Below are positions 33,861 through 44,728 of a stretch of DNA of 64,000 nucleotides, piece after piece. The stretch is taken from positions 9,112,041 through 9,176,040 of the forward strand of contig CM026565.1 of assembly GCA_015143295.1 (NCBI GenBank), read 5' to 3'. The DNA is from Tetracentron sinense (Eukaryota; Streptophyta; Magnoliopsida; Trochodendrales; Trochodendraceae). Made by a program: the position numbers and the translations under genes. The first letter of the stretch is position 1; each line of letters opens with the position of its first letter. Under the pieces are notes generated by a model, which was not told where the DNA came from, did not search any database, and saw nothing but the letters and a program-made list of their open reading frames with translations.

Positions 33861-35384
33861 ATGAATAAACCCATGAATGTTGAAATAGATTCCATGTATG
33901 ACAATGGCATTTGGACTTTTCTAGATCCACCAAATGGTATAAGGTCTATTGGATGCAAATGGAATTACAAAAGGAAGAAGGGTGCCGATGGTAATGTGGA
34001 GACCTATAAAGCTAGACTTGTTGCAAAAGGTTACACTCAAATTCAAGGAGTTGATTATGAGAATATTTTTTTGCCAGTAGCCATGCTTAAATCCATCAGG
34101 ATATTGCTAGTTATAGCTGCACACCATAACTATGAGATATGGCAAATGGATGTCAAAATTGCTTTCCCTAATGGAATGTTAGATGAAGACATCTATATGA
34201 AGCAACCAGAGGGCTTCATTGCTCCTAACCAGGAGAACATGGTATGCAAGCTCAACAAGTTGATATAAGGTTTGAAACATGCTTCTAGAAACAGGAACCA
34301 AAGATTTGATCTTTCGATCAAACAATTTGGATTCCAAAAGAATTTAGAAGAATCTTGTATTTACAAGAAGGACAGTACGAGAGCAGTAGTACACCTAATT
34401 CTATATGTAGATGACATTCTACTTATTAAGAATGATGTAGGGATGTTATCATCAGTCAAGATATGGCTTTCTCAGCATTTCTCAATGAAAGACTTGGGAG
34501 AGGCATCCTATATTCTCGGAATAAAGATTCTGAGAGATAGAAAATGTCGAATGTTGGGATTGAGCCAAACTTCCAACATAGACAAGATATTGTCTAGGTA
34601 CAGTATGAGTGATTGTAAGACAACACTCATTCCTTTTAGACATGGTGTCACTTTGTCTAAAATGATGGCCCTAATATCTGCGGATGAGATCGAGCCGATG
34701 AAGAGGTGCCTTTATGCTTCAGCAGTTGTGAGCCTTAAGTATGCCAGGTTATGTACTAGACCGGATATCTGTCATGCAGTGGGAGTTGTTAGTCGGTTCT
34801 AAAGCAATCCAGGTATCAATCACTGGATAGCTGTGAAGCACATCATGAAGTACCTGAAAAGGACTAGGGATTATGTGCTTGCTTTTCAATCAGAAGATTT
34901 AGTTGGACTGGGATATACTGATTCCGATTTCCAATCTGATCCAAACAATAGAGCTTCCACATCAGGGTATGTGTTCACACTGGGTGGTGCTGGTGTCAGT
35001 TGGCGTAACATAAAAAAGAAAAGTATTGTTGACTCCACCACAGAAGCAGAATATAGTGCAGCTTCAGAAGCAGCAAAAGAAGCAGTCTGATTCAGAAGGT
35101 TTTTGCAAGAGCTAGGAACTGTTCCTTCGGCAATTAAACCTAACACTCTCTTCTATGATAGTAATGGTGCAGTTGCCCACAGCAAAAAACCTAGGAACCA
35201 CTAAAAGATGAAACATGTGGAGCAGAAGTATCATCTCATTCGTGAGATCATTGATAGGCAAGACGTAGTTGTTACAAAGATTAGGTCTCAACTTAATGTT
35301 GCTGACCCGTTGACTAAAGCTTTATCAGATAAAGTATTTTTAACACATGTAGATAGTATGGGATTGAAATCTATGGCACAGTGA
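33861..35384 (+). pseudogene. Co-A reverse transcriptase and RNase H
   Basis: One frame throughout, broken by stops at 34266-34268 (a Tyr codon), 34800-34802, 35088-35090 (a Trp codon) and 35202-35204. RT motifs: IRSIGCKWNYKRKKGADG, YKARLVAKGYTQ, VDYENIFLPVA, IWQMDVKIAFPNG, IYMKQPEGF, LYVDDILL, MKDLGEASYILGIKI, ASAVVSLKYARLCTRPDICHAV. RNase H motifs: GYTDSDFQSD, STSGYVFTLGGAGVSW, IVDSTTEAEYSAASEAAKEA, YDSNGAVA, HLIREI, VADPLTKAL. The protein ends at 35382-35384. This is the best preserved part of the element. Confidence 0.92.
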
Positions 35385-35394
35385 CTTTTAGGGC

Positions 35395-35405
35395 AAGTGG
35401 GAGAT
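35395..35405 (+). other. Polypurine tract of Co-A
   Basis: AAGTGGGAGAT directly before the 3' LTR start TGTTAGACATG. Confidence 0.85.
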
Positions 35406-37634
35406 TGTTAGACATGATGCCTAGAAAAGTCATTTAGATTGTTAGACTCTTATTAATTTGATTAATAAAGACTTCTTCTTAATCTATTGTGTATTCATTA
35501 TGGGTAATTGACCATGATCATGAGATGATCTATACGATATGAGTTATCGATAAAGGTCCATAGGATATATTTTAGGAAAGTTATGTGATTGGATTATCAC
35601 AGGCAGATATAACTTTCTGGTTCCTTATACCTTATATAGTCACAACTATGGGTGAAGTTCATCACTTCACTTATATAGCTGCTAGAATGCTAAGATGTTC
35701 TCAATAGTTGAGATGTAGATCTATCTCGAACTATTATAGTGTAGACTACACATCAGCATATGGGTGCTTAAATGTACACTGACTGATTGCATTCAATGAG
35801 AGACCTCTTGCATAAACAAACTACCAGATAGTGGGTCTCTCATTCACATTAAACAGTTTCGATGATCCTTAGATCTGATGTGTTCATCTATAACTGAGCA
35901 GTGATCTGACTGTTTTGATTCCACCAAAGTATTTTCTACCTTAGGGAAAATGATACAGTGACAGTTGGATAGTCAGAAAGCTGTTCGAGTCATGATGAAT
36001 TTCAAACAAAAAATTCATTCTCATTTATTTGAGAGATTATCCAAGTTCTGAGTAAGACAATTGATTAGGTACAAATCCTGCACAGGTGATTTTGAAATCA
36101 AAATAAGTTTTGAAATATACTTTTATTAAAATATATTATACATATTGAAGGACTTTCTCAAAATGTTTTTCATGAGAAATTGTTTCTCATGGCTTGATCA
36201 TAAGTCTTGGAAACCAGGATGATGTGCAATGGGCTATAGGTTAAATAGTATTTCAATCTCAAAGGCCCATTAGGGATAATGTATTTGGAAGGATGAATCG
36301 AATTTAAAAGTTCATGTGGCGGGATCCGTAATGGTTAATGTTCATATACTGGGATTCAATTGCAACATGGATATCTCACGTCACTTGCAATTCCGATGTA
36401 ATTCCTGTTTAGGGTCAATGGGATAACATTGGGTAAGCCAGGGTAAGAATGTACTAGAGAAATCTGTGGAGATGCTCACATAAGAAATACAAACTCAACA
36501 ATTGATTAAATGTTAATCAATTATTTAAGTGATTAAAAGTTAATCATTAATTAAATAGATTAAAAGTTAATCTATGGTTTAAATCAATTGTTAATTTAAA
36601 TCTAGAGATTATTTTAGTAATTATTTAATTAACATAATTAAAGGGGAAATGGGTTTGACCCATATCCATAAACCCATTAATATGGACCTTTAATATGGGC
36701 CCAAGCCCATGGGTTTAAACCCTACGGTGGGGCGCCCACTTTGTAATCCTAATTGGATTAGGATTAGGTTATTTGAATAATTATTAAAATATAACTTCTT
36801 TTATTATGAAATTTAAATCCAATGGTTGGATTCTAATTAGGATTAAGATGAGAAGAAGTTGGATTACAAAAAGGAGTTTAGCACTCCCCAAATCTCACGC
36901 CCCCTTGATGCTCACGCCCTCCCCTTTGTGGTTAAGGTTTCCTAGTTTGACTAGGATTCCTACCTTATGTTGGTTGTTGACTAATCCCTTTATTTGAGGA
37001 ATCCTCAATTGATAGGGACTCCTTAATTAATAGATTTACTATAACTAAAGTAGTTATAGATAAACTAGGATATTGTTTAATTAATAATAAGAGTTATTAT
37101 TGATAAATAATTCCTAAGGGATAAGATCAAGTTGGAGTAGGATTAGGATTGGATCCTATTCTATAAATACACCAACACCAAAATGTGGGGAGGTATTCAA
37201 AATTCTCCAGAATTTTTTCTCTCTCCCTCTCCTCTCTCTCAAAACCGTGAGCCCCTAGGGTCTCCCCTAGGGAATTTCGTGAGCTACGGAGGGTGGTCTA
37301 AGTTTGGTTTTTTCTACTTTAGGGTTTTGAACCTCAAGGTTGTTGGTGATAGAAGGTCTACACCATTACTCCATCTTCTTCCTCTTGCTTCAACAATTCC
37401 AAAGGAGATTCTAAAGCTTCGTGGGGATAACGAAGAACAAAGATCGAACTTCTAGTATCTTTCCAAGAAATCTCTACAAAGAGTTCTGACGGTTCGAGTG
37501 GATTCAGCTTCACTGGTGAACATCATTTACCGAGGTGATATGACTAAAACTCTTAGATGATTTTTGAGGCTTTTATGGTGTTAAGATCTAAGGGATCCAG
37601 TTTTCACATAAATTTTTATCTGGATCCCCCTTCA
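35406..37634 (+). mobile_element. Co-A 3' LTR
   Basis: 2229 bp, partner of 24347-26572, with TATA box CTATAAATA at 37161-37169. Ends GGATCCCCCTTCA, then TGACC (target duplication). Confidence 0.93.
37161..37169 (+). promoter_or_regulatory. TATA box in Co-A 3' LTR
   Basis: CTATAAATA, at the place equivalent to 26098 in the 5' LTR. Confidence 0.65.
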
Positions 37635-37639
37635 TGACC
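37635..37639. repeat. Right target duplication of Co-A (TGACC)
   Basis: TGACC directly after the right LTR, identical to 24342-24346. Confidence 0.9.
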
Positions 37640-38010
37640 TGCATGACATGCTGGACAAACCATCTTGCAAAACACATAGAGCATATACAACAGTGGACAA
37701 AATCGTAGAAGCATAAACTAACATGGCATAGTGAAAGTCTAACAAAACCCTCTATGAATAACTATAATCCAAATTATGCACAAAAGTGAAATCAACAAAA
37801 GAAGGTGCGGACATGCCCGCCAAAATACTTGGGGTAAAATCTCTCGTGCTCACCCACCCTCCCTTAGAATCTACCACCTAATAATGGCCCTCTACATGAG
37901 GCTCCTCAGCAAGGACCTCCTCGAAGTACTCATTTTCCTCCAATGGACTGGGAGCACATATGTCAAAAGGAGCAGCCGCTCCACTAACACCTGCCGCCAT
38001 CAAATGTATG

Positions 38011-38032
38011 GCTGAGTATTGAAACACTCAGT
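38011..38032 (-). promoter_or_regulatory. Conserved LTR hairpin (Gy-D 5' LTR)
   Basis: GCTGAG and CTCAGT arms (one changed base), same loop as at 17301. Confidence 0.65.
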
Positions 38033-39334
38033 GGGTACCAAATACTAACCAACAGTCATAGCAACATAATAATGAGAATAAAGCGGAAGCAGTTCATATC
38101 ATAATAAGAAGATAAACAGTTTATATTTCATGCTCGCATCACATCAAAGCTGAGAAAACTCTTGAAATCATCGTGTGCTTGACTTGACTTGAAATACTCT
38201 CTTCGTGCTTGAAAACTTGTTATGTCATGTTCTGTTTTGTTTGTCTTGTCATGCATGTCATGCTATGAAATTAAAATGCTCATGTTTGCTTGCTTGCTTG
38301 GAATTTAAACATGCTCATGCGCTCGGATGTTAGTGCCCTTGATAAACTTGAAGGGAGGGTGGTGTAAACCCCACTCTTTTACGAAATATGAAATAAAGCA
38401 ACTTGAAGGGAGGGGAGTGTAAAACCCTCCTCTTTTACAAAAATGCAATGAAACAAATTGAAATGAGGGAAGTGTGAACTCCCTCTTTTGCAAAAATGCC
38501 ATAAAGTAAACATGCATGCCTGGAGGCGCACTAACAACTTGCTTGACGTGTTCTTGTTCTTGTCAAAGCGAGGCAAAACATATCTTAAGATATGCCCTAC
38601 CTCTATTTACCAACTCTTACGTTTGGCCTTGTCATGGTATTTGTGAATCAAGAATAAAACTCTTGTTCTTGAAAAACCCGATAAACCATGCTTGACTCAT
38701 GTATGCGTGCCATGCTTGTGAGATCATGTACGTGCTATAGCTTGGAATTAAACATGGCATATTGAATTTCATAGAATACAATTCATTCAAATAAGCACTC
38801 ACTTTACCACATGCCGCTCTAGAAGCAAGGTTACACACTAACATGAAACCTTAGAAAATTTTATGTCTTAAATCATGCTTTTCTTGATTAATGAGGCATC
38901 CAATCCATCCATCATCCATGTGTGTTCATTATTGGTAAAATTCCCTTCCCATTTTATTCATCATATCACATACACACGGCATCCATCGCCCAACATCCAT
39001 CTCCATCCATTCATTCCATCACATTCTCATGCTTAAAAATTGGGGGAAAACCACCAAAATGAAGAAAAATGAGAAGAAGATAAACTAGAAGGATAGCATA
39101 GGGTACCGACCTTCAATGGATGACGGAAACCCTAAAAAATTGTGTGTGGAGCAGCTACCAAGCTTGGAGGAGGTGCTCCTCGCGTGCCTTGCCTTGGATT
39201 TGAAGCATCCAAGGATTTGAGGATGATCTCCTCAAGAATGAGAACCCTCACTTACAATCCCATCTTCTTCCTGTCTCAATCTCCTAAGAGCTTTCCTTAG
39301 GTTTAGGGTAACTAAAAACTCCCAAATAGAAGCC

Positions 39335-39345
39335 CTATTTATAGG
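39335..39345 (-). promoter_or_regulatory. TATA box in Gy-D 5' LTR
   Basis: CCTATAAATAG on the minus strand, next to the GATCGATCGTC cluster. Likely promoter of Gy-D before disruption. Confidence 0.6.
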
Positions 39346-39766
39346 CAAAAGGGTTAAAACCCTTGATTTCGGGTCTTTGAAAAAATAGAGTTCCGCGATG
39401 ACAATCGATCATCTACACTTCAGTTAGCTTGCCCAAATTTCTGTCTCCAGATGATTGATCGTTAGTTTGTGATGATTGATCATCCATGATCCAGTGAGTT
39501 GCCCAGATTTCTAGGCTCATGACGATCGATCATCGCCATGTGGCAATCGATCGTCGATCCCAGTTTTTCATCCTTTTTCACCTGCAGGCCCCTTGGGGCA
39601 TTTCCAACCTCTTCTTCAACACTTTTATGGTCTTAAACACCCTTCTTCACGCTGCCCATGGGTTATCAACATCCAATTATTCATAAATTATTAATTGGAC
39701 TGCGTGAAAGGCCCAGTGGCTACGAAAACAGTATTCATTAGGTACAAAAAGTTCTGGGGTTCTACA

Positions 39767-40359
39767 TTTGCTAACTTCCCTCAGATTGCAGTATTTAATC
39801 CTTCATCAAACTTATCAATCCTCCATTGATCATCTTCCACCAATCGTGGTTCAAACCTTGAAAGTTCATTAAATTTTTGCTCATACTCACTCACAGTCAA
39901 ACTCCCTTGTGTGAGTTGAAGAAATTTGATCTCTTTTCTTTTCTGCATAGTAGATGAAAAATATTTTTCATAAAATAATTCCGTAAATCTTACCCATGGG
40001 ATAGGCCTAAGGTTCTCTGGAATGGTTCTCTCAACTGTTATCCACCAGTGTTCAGCCTCTCCTTCTAACATAAATACGGCTAACTCGGTCTTATTTTCCT
40101 CGACATAGGCCATCGCCCCAAAAATATTCTCAATACCTCGAATCCATTTTTCTACTACTAAGGGATCAGTAGAACTAGAAAATATTGGTAGCCTCAATCT
40201 CTTGAATTGCTCTAACCAGTTTTCATTGCTTTGGTTCAAGGGTGGTACAACAGGAGCATTATTCAGGTTCTGTTGTTGTTGTATCAGGTTTGCTAGGACT
40301 GTTATGGCTTCAAAGGTTCCAACTAAAGTGTCATTGTTGGGGGCTCTCCTAGGTGGCAT
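39767..40359 (-). pseudogene. Gy-C gag N-terminal part
   Basis: ATG at 40359 (MPPRRAPNNDTLVGTFEAI) opens a frame of about 190 residues with the capsid-like signature of gypsy Gag: a Gln-rich stretch, FKRLRLPIFSSSTDPLVVEKWI, IENIFGAMAYVEENKTELAV, LEGEAEHWWITVERT, FTELFYEKYFSSTMQ, FLQLTQGSLTVSEYEQKFNELSRF and IDKFDEGLNTAI. A stop at 39781-39783 is followed by about 12 more bases before Gy-D starts. The remainder lies at 16431-16869. This start is chosen because it is the first Met and the MPPRR opening is common in plant gypsy Gag. Confidence 0.88.
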
Positions 40360-40528
40360 GTTTTCCCATTAAACACAATAGTACTTTAAATAACTTGAAA
40401 ATACTAACACTAAGACAAACATTAAGCAAACTCATATAGAACTTAGAGTCATCACATTCATTAAAAAGATATTTCAACAAGCAACATTAATTCAAAATAT
40501 ATTGGTATAAGGCTCAAGGCTCTATGCT
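40360..40528 (-). other. Gy-C spacer between accessory frame and gag
   Basis: About 170 bp of AT-rich sequence. Nothing recognised. Confidence 0.5.
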
Positions 40529-40994
40529 CTAGATTTTTTTCCTAGATCCCAAACTAAACTCTTTGGAGTTATCTCCAAAACTTTCTTCTAATAAGTCCTC
40601 ATCTCTTGGAGGTTTACTTGTCACCTCATTTTCCGATATATATTCGTTTAAATCCATACTATCAATCCAAATAGGGGGAGTCATTGCTAATTTCCCTTTC
40701 AGAAAACTCCTCTTCTTGACTATCTTCCGAAGGATCTTCATCTTCACTATCTTCATTGTTTGAAGAATCACCCTAAACATAAATAGGAGGTGAAGGTACT
40801 ACCCGTAAGGGTATGGCCCTTATTGGCTCATGTGGTGGTTGAATCACATGAGTAGACTCTGGTGGTGGAGGTACTACTAGAGATGCACGGTATTCTCGAG
40901 TTATCATTCTTATCGGAACCGATGGTTCAGGAGGTGGATGGACAATTCATGGCCTCGTGAAACTCTTCCTGGCAGTTTGCTTCAGGCGAACCAT
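40529..40994 (-). pseudogene. Accessory frame upstream of gag with histone H3 tail-like start (Gy-C)
   Basis: ATG at 40994 (minus) opens MVRLKQTARKSFTRP. Aligned to the histone H3 tail (residues 1-10, ARTKQTARKS), eight of ten residues agree, including the K4 context (KQT) and the whole ARKS context of K9. A TGA follows, then in the same frame a Pro-rich part (VHPPPEPSVP, VVPPPPESTHVIQPP), a second stop, and an acidic part (EDSEDEDPSEDSQEEEF). The last part (SMDLNEYISENEV, DEDLLEESFGDN, LGSRKKI) lies one frame over, so one indel must separate them. Total about 155 codons. No histone fold is seen. It lies between the LTR and gag, which suggests an extra protein of the element. The role is unknown; H3 mimicry is an inference from the first residues. 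Confidence 0.55.
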
Positions 40995-41107
40995 CTTTCC
41001 TATAAAACAAACATCTTACTATCAATAAAGTTCAAAGCAAATCATTTATTTTTCTATGTATAAAACTAAGTTTTATACCTAGGGACATGCTATGATGGGA
41101 ATTTTCC

Positions 41108-41119
41108 GATCTGATACCA
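41108..41119 (-). other. Primer binding site of Gy-C
   Basis: TGGTATCAGATC on the minus strand, two bases inside the LTR end; Met-tRNA type. Confidence 0.85.
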
Positions 41120-42475
41120 ACTGTCAGGACCCGACTTAAATTTAACATTTCACTCATGAAATTTAAGAGTAAATCCGTCCGTGAGATCATTATCTCTTAT
41201 AATACATAAGCGTAAAATACCAAGGGAATTTAAAATTTTTAAACCCTTCTTTATCCATACGCAATTGTCATCATATCATATCCATATTAAAATTAAGGTT
41301 TACATAAACAATTTAATTACATCAAAATGATCCAATAACATAACAAAATATAGAAGCATAATTAAAAACGACTCTGTCCTTCCTCGAACGTCACTTTCAA
41401 GTTATTCTTTCACTGCTCATCTGGCGACATAACAGGTCAATGAGCTATGAAGCTCAATAAGACTATTCAATAATGTCATGCTAAATAACAAGTTAGAATA
41501 AGCATAATATAATGAAATCCTTTTTTACCAAAATATAGAATATAATATTAAAACTTTTAATATTACTTTCAACATTTCTTTTAAACACCTTTTACTTGGA
41601 TCCAGTTTATCTTAATTTTGTCTCTCAAGATGATCGCCGAAAGGTACACCTCTTTAGACTTACCCCCTCTTGGAGTTCTCATTAACCCCTCATGAGTTTT
41701 TGCCAAACGTCTTCTTTTACCTCACTACTGTCTTGAGACCTTTTTTAGATAAACATTATTTATCTTTCTTTTTATCTTTTTATTTTTCAGACTTATCTTA
41801 GTCCTGCCTCTCATGATCACTGAAAGGTACACCTATTTAGACTCATTCCGTCTTGGAGTTTAATCCCTCATGAAGTATTTCATTCCGTCTTGGAGCCATC
41901 ATTAACCCCTCATGAAGTATTGTCGAACGACCTTCCTTTACCTCGCTACTATCTTGAGGCCTTTTTAATATAAACGTATTTATCTTTTCCTTGCCTTCTC
42001 ATTAAGACATTATAAGATAATATTTTCTTATATATCATAACATTATGATTTTAATTCTAATTATATTTATTATAGCTATCTCATAACTATAATTTCATAA
42101 CTTAGAATAATCATTTTCCTTACTTTAATTACATCCATTTCCTTATCATATTTTCATAATGTAATATATGCATAAAATATAACACAACATTATTGTATCA
42201 TCACTCTATATCTTAACGCATTAACATAGCATTATCTTACTATTTTTCTGCATTTTAACATAGTATTATTATACTATTTCAGCATTTTAACATAATATTA
42301 TTGTACTATTTTCCAGCATTTCAATATAATAATATTATACTATTTTCTAGAATGTAGTAGAATATACATTCCTTAACCATAACTTTCATTCTAAAATACC
42401 ATTTAGAATGATATCACTGAATATCCCTTACTCCTTTTTCTTCGAATCTGAAATCGAGTCGACCGGCACTATCTC

Positions 42476-42606
42476 ATTTTTCTTTCTTTCTCCTTTCTTT
42501 CTTTCTTCTTCTTTCTTTCTGTCTTTCTTCTTCCTCCTTTCTTTCTTCTCTTTCCTTCTTTCTTCTTTCTCCTTTCTTTCTTTCTTTCTTTCTTTCTCTC
42601 TCTCTA
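42476..42606. repeat. CTTT microsatellite in Gy-C LTR
   Basis: Imperfect (CTTT)n and (CTTCTTT)n tract of about 130 bp, just downstream of the TATA box in element sense. Confidence 0.95.
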
Positions 42607-42659
42607 TTCTCTCATGGTTTTGTCACAAGTGAATGGGCAACTGTGGTTTGGGCGTGCAG

Positions 42660-42668
42660 TATTTATAG
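42660..42668 (-). promoter_or_regulatory. TATA box in Gy-C LTR
   Basis: CTATAAATA on the minus strand. Likely promoter for the Gy-C transcript, including the accessory frame. Confidence 0.65.
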
Positions 42669-43720
42669 GGTAGGAGGTTCACTCTTTATTTAATAGATAC
42701 ATCTTAAATGCTAGATGCATATTAATTCACATTCATAAGATAGATTCATGAATTCTATTAATTCATGCACCTTATTTTTTAAGTTCATAATTTAGATTCA
42801 TGAATTATATATGGATTTCCTTATTACTTAGTGTGAACACAAATCAAATAACCAAGGGGGTTTGGATGTGAGGTAGGGTCCATGCACTTAGATGAGACCT
42901 TTGATCTTCCACTTGGTTTTTCACTATTTTTATACATACACTATATTGATCATCCTTAGTGTATACTTATGTGATACGGCCCATCTTGGACGTTCCACTT
43001 GAGGTGCTTGCAACATTTTTAACTCATGATCAATTCATATTTTACTCATAAAAGGGTTCATGCTACTAACCAAGGTTATTTCTTAATTCATGGTTAATTA
43101 TCATAGTGTAAGTGTTCTATTTCAGAATTTTCTTAACTAAAGTAAACCACTTAACACATGGCTTACCATGGTTGGGCGAGTGGCTTTGTCCCCCTTTCCA
43201 AGATTTTCTCTTACTTGCAATAACTCTTAATTCATGCACTTTAATGTTCATGAGCAAGGGTTAAGTACCTAATTTGGTACATCTAAATCCAACTTCCAAG
43301 GGTGAAGTTCTAATTTATGAGATCCTTAACTTATCAAATTAAGGTTAATCATTTAACCCTGGGTTAATCTTGGACGTCTCTCCTTGTCATGTTGACATGT
43401 GGCTCTTGCCACAAGTCCTCATCTTAGCTCATGATCAACATATCCTTAAATTCCTCATAAATTCTCCCCTTAATCTCTTGGTCGTCATCCCTAGGACATT
43501 GCCATGTGACACTTGCCACATGTCATGATCTCAGCCATTGTCTCCTCTTTATTATATACATGTATTAATATTGAGTTTAATACATTGTATATACTCTTAT
43601 ACTATATGTTATATTTACCTTTAATAAATTACATGCTTAACTGGTAATAAGAATTACCAAATATTCAATCGTATATTGAATATATATAATATTTTTATTT
43701 TAAAAATATTCGGGTCTTCA

Positions 43721-44713
43721 TAGGGAGTGCAAGAACTTTCCTAGTTCTTTATGTAGATGATATTCTACTCACTGGGACTAATGTAGGAATGTTATCGACT
43801 GTCAAAATCTGGTTGTCCTATAACTTTGCTATGAAAGACCTTAGTGAAGCCTCTTATATTATTGGTCTTAAATTGTTTAGAGATCGAAAGAAAAGGATGT
43901 TGGGATTGTCCCAAGTCAATTATATTGACAAGATCTTATGCAAATCTAGCATGGAAAATTCCAAAAAAAAGGGATATTACTCTTTAGGCATAGAATTAGT
44001 CTCTCTAAATTAAAGTCTCCAAAGACTAATGATGAAAGAGAGCAGATGAGCCATTGCCCATATGCATCAGCAGTGAGAAACCTCGTGTATGCTATGTTGT
44101 GCACAAGACCTAATATTTGTCACACAATGAATATCGTGAGTAAATATCAATCTAACCTGAGTCCTGACCATTGGACAGCAGTTAACCACATTTTTAAGTA
44201 TTTGAGGAGGACTATGCATCATTATTTGGTTTACAATGGAGAAAATCTGACTGTTGTAGGGTACATAGATTCAAATTTTTGGGCAGATATAGATGATAGA
44301 AAGTTAACCTCAGGATTTGTTTTTAGTCTTGGGAAAGGAGCTTTTAGTTAGAGGAGTTGCAAGCAAACAACAACTGTTAACTCAAAAACTAAAGCAAAGT
44401 ATAGCACTGCATGTTATGCTGCAAAGGAAGCAGTGTGGATAAGGTTTCCTCGATTCAATCTCCTATCATACTTTATTGTGATAATAGTGGTGCAGTAGCT
44501 CAAGCCATAGAGCCTAGAGCACATCAGAAAACTAAGCACATTGAAAGCAGATTCCATCTGATTCGAGACATTGTCAAGAGAGGAGACATCGAGTTATCCA
44601 AGATTGCGTTAACGGATAATGTGGCAGACCCATTTACTAAAGCTCTTCCTCAGAAGGTGTTTGAGAAACATTTAGAGTCGATGGGTATTAGATACAAAGG
44701 AGATTGGCTTTGA
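43721..44713 (+). pseudogene. Co-B reverse transcriptase (3' half) and RNase H
   Basis: Starts inside a copia RT just after the Gy-C LTR: ARTFLVLYVDDILLTG, MKDLSEASYIIGLKL. A frame change lies in the A run at about 43963-43970. It continues YASAVRNLVYAMLCTRPNICH, HWTAVNHIFKYLRR and the RNase H blocks YIDSNFWADIDD and LTSGFVFSLG, a stop at 44349-44351, KAKYSTACYAAKEAVWIR, then a small deletion and frame change near 44440 and PIILYCDNSGAVAQ, HIESRFHLIRDIV, NVADPFTKALPQK. It ends at 44711-44713. The 5' part of Co-B should lie left of Gy-C, outside the window. Confidence 0.9.
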
Positions 44714-44715
44714 GT

Positions 44716-44728
44716 GCAAGTGGGAGAT
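44716..44728 (+). other. Polypurine tract of Co-B
   Basis: GCAAGTGGGAGAT directly before TGTTAGACATATATGCCC. Confidence 0.85.

Larger units (their letters stand above)
24347..37634 (+). mobile_element. Co-A: Ty1/copia retrotransposon, full length, dead
   Basis: Plus-strand copia element with LTRs 24347-26572 and 35406-37634, primer site, leader, gag, protease, integrase, reverse transcriptase, RNase H and polypurine tract. A perfect 5-bp duplication TGACC flanks it (24342-24346 and 37635-37639). It is inserted in the 5' LTR of Gy-D and itself holds solo LTR Gy-E. By eye the first 290 bp of the two LTRs differ at about 18 places, so it is not young. At least seven stops lie in its coding part. 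Confidence 0.93.
16870..39766 (-). mobile_element. Gy-D: Ty3/gypsy chromodomain element with nested copia
   Basis: Minus-strand element with 5' LTR at 24287-24346 plus 37640-39766 (split by copia Co-A), primer site 24271-24282, gag, intron-like segment, protease, RT, RNase H, integrase, chromodomain, polypurine tract and 3' LTR 16870-19087. It is inserted into the gag of Gy-C, which resumes on both sides. The expected 5-bp target duplication is not visible (TAGAC against TTTGC on the plus strand). It is related to Gy-B by coding sequence and by LTR termini but has its own LTR interior. Confidence 0.88.
37640..39766 (-). mobile_element. Gy-D 5' LTR (part 2, beyond Co-A)
   Basis: Continues the LTR begun at 24287. 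It is collinear with 16930-19087 and includes the hairpin (38011), the 55-bp minisatellite (38346-38510), a TATA box (39335-39345) and the palindrome cluster (39395-39560). It ends GGGGTTCTACA at 39766, where Gy-C gag resumes. Confidence 0.92.
41122..43720 (-). mobile_element. Gy-C 5' LTR
   Basis: 2599 bp, TGTCAGGACCCGAC to CGGGTCTTCA on the plus strand. It differs in terminal sequence from the Gy-A/B/D/E/G/I group. It has a CTTT microsatellite (42476-42606), a TATA box (42660) and, near 41413-41460, a GAGCT-TCAT-AGCTC hairpin followed in element sense by TTATGTCGCCAG. Its right edge meets copia Co-B reverse transcriptase at 43721. Confidence 0.88.
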
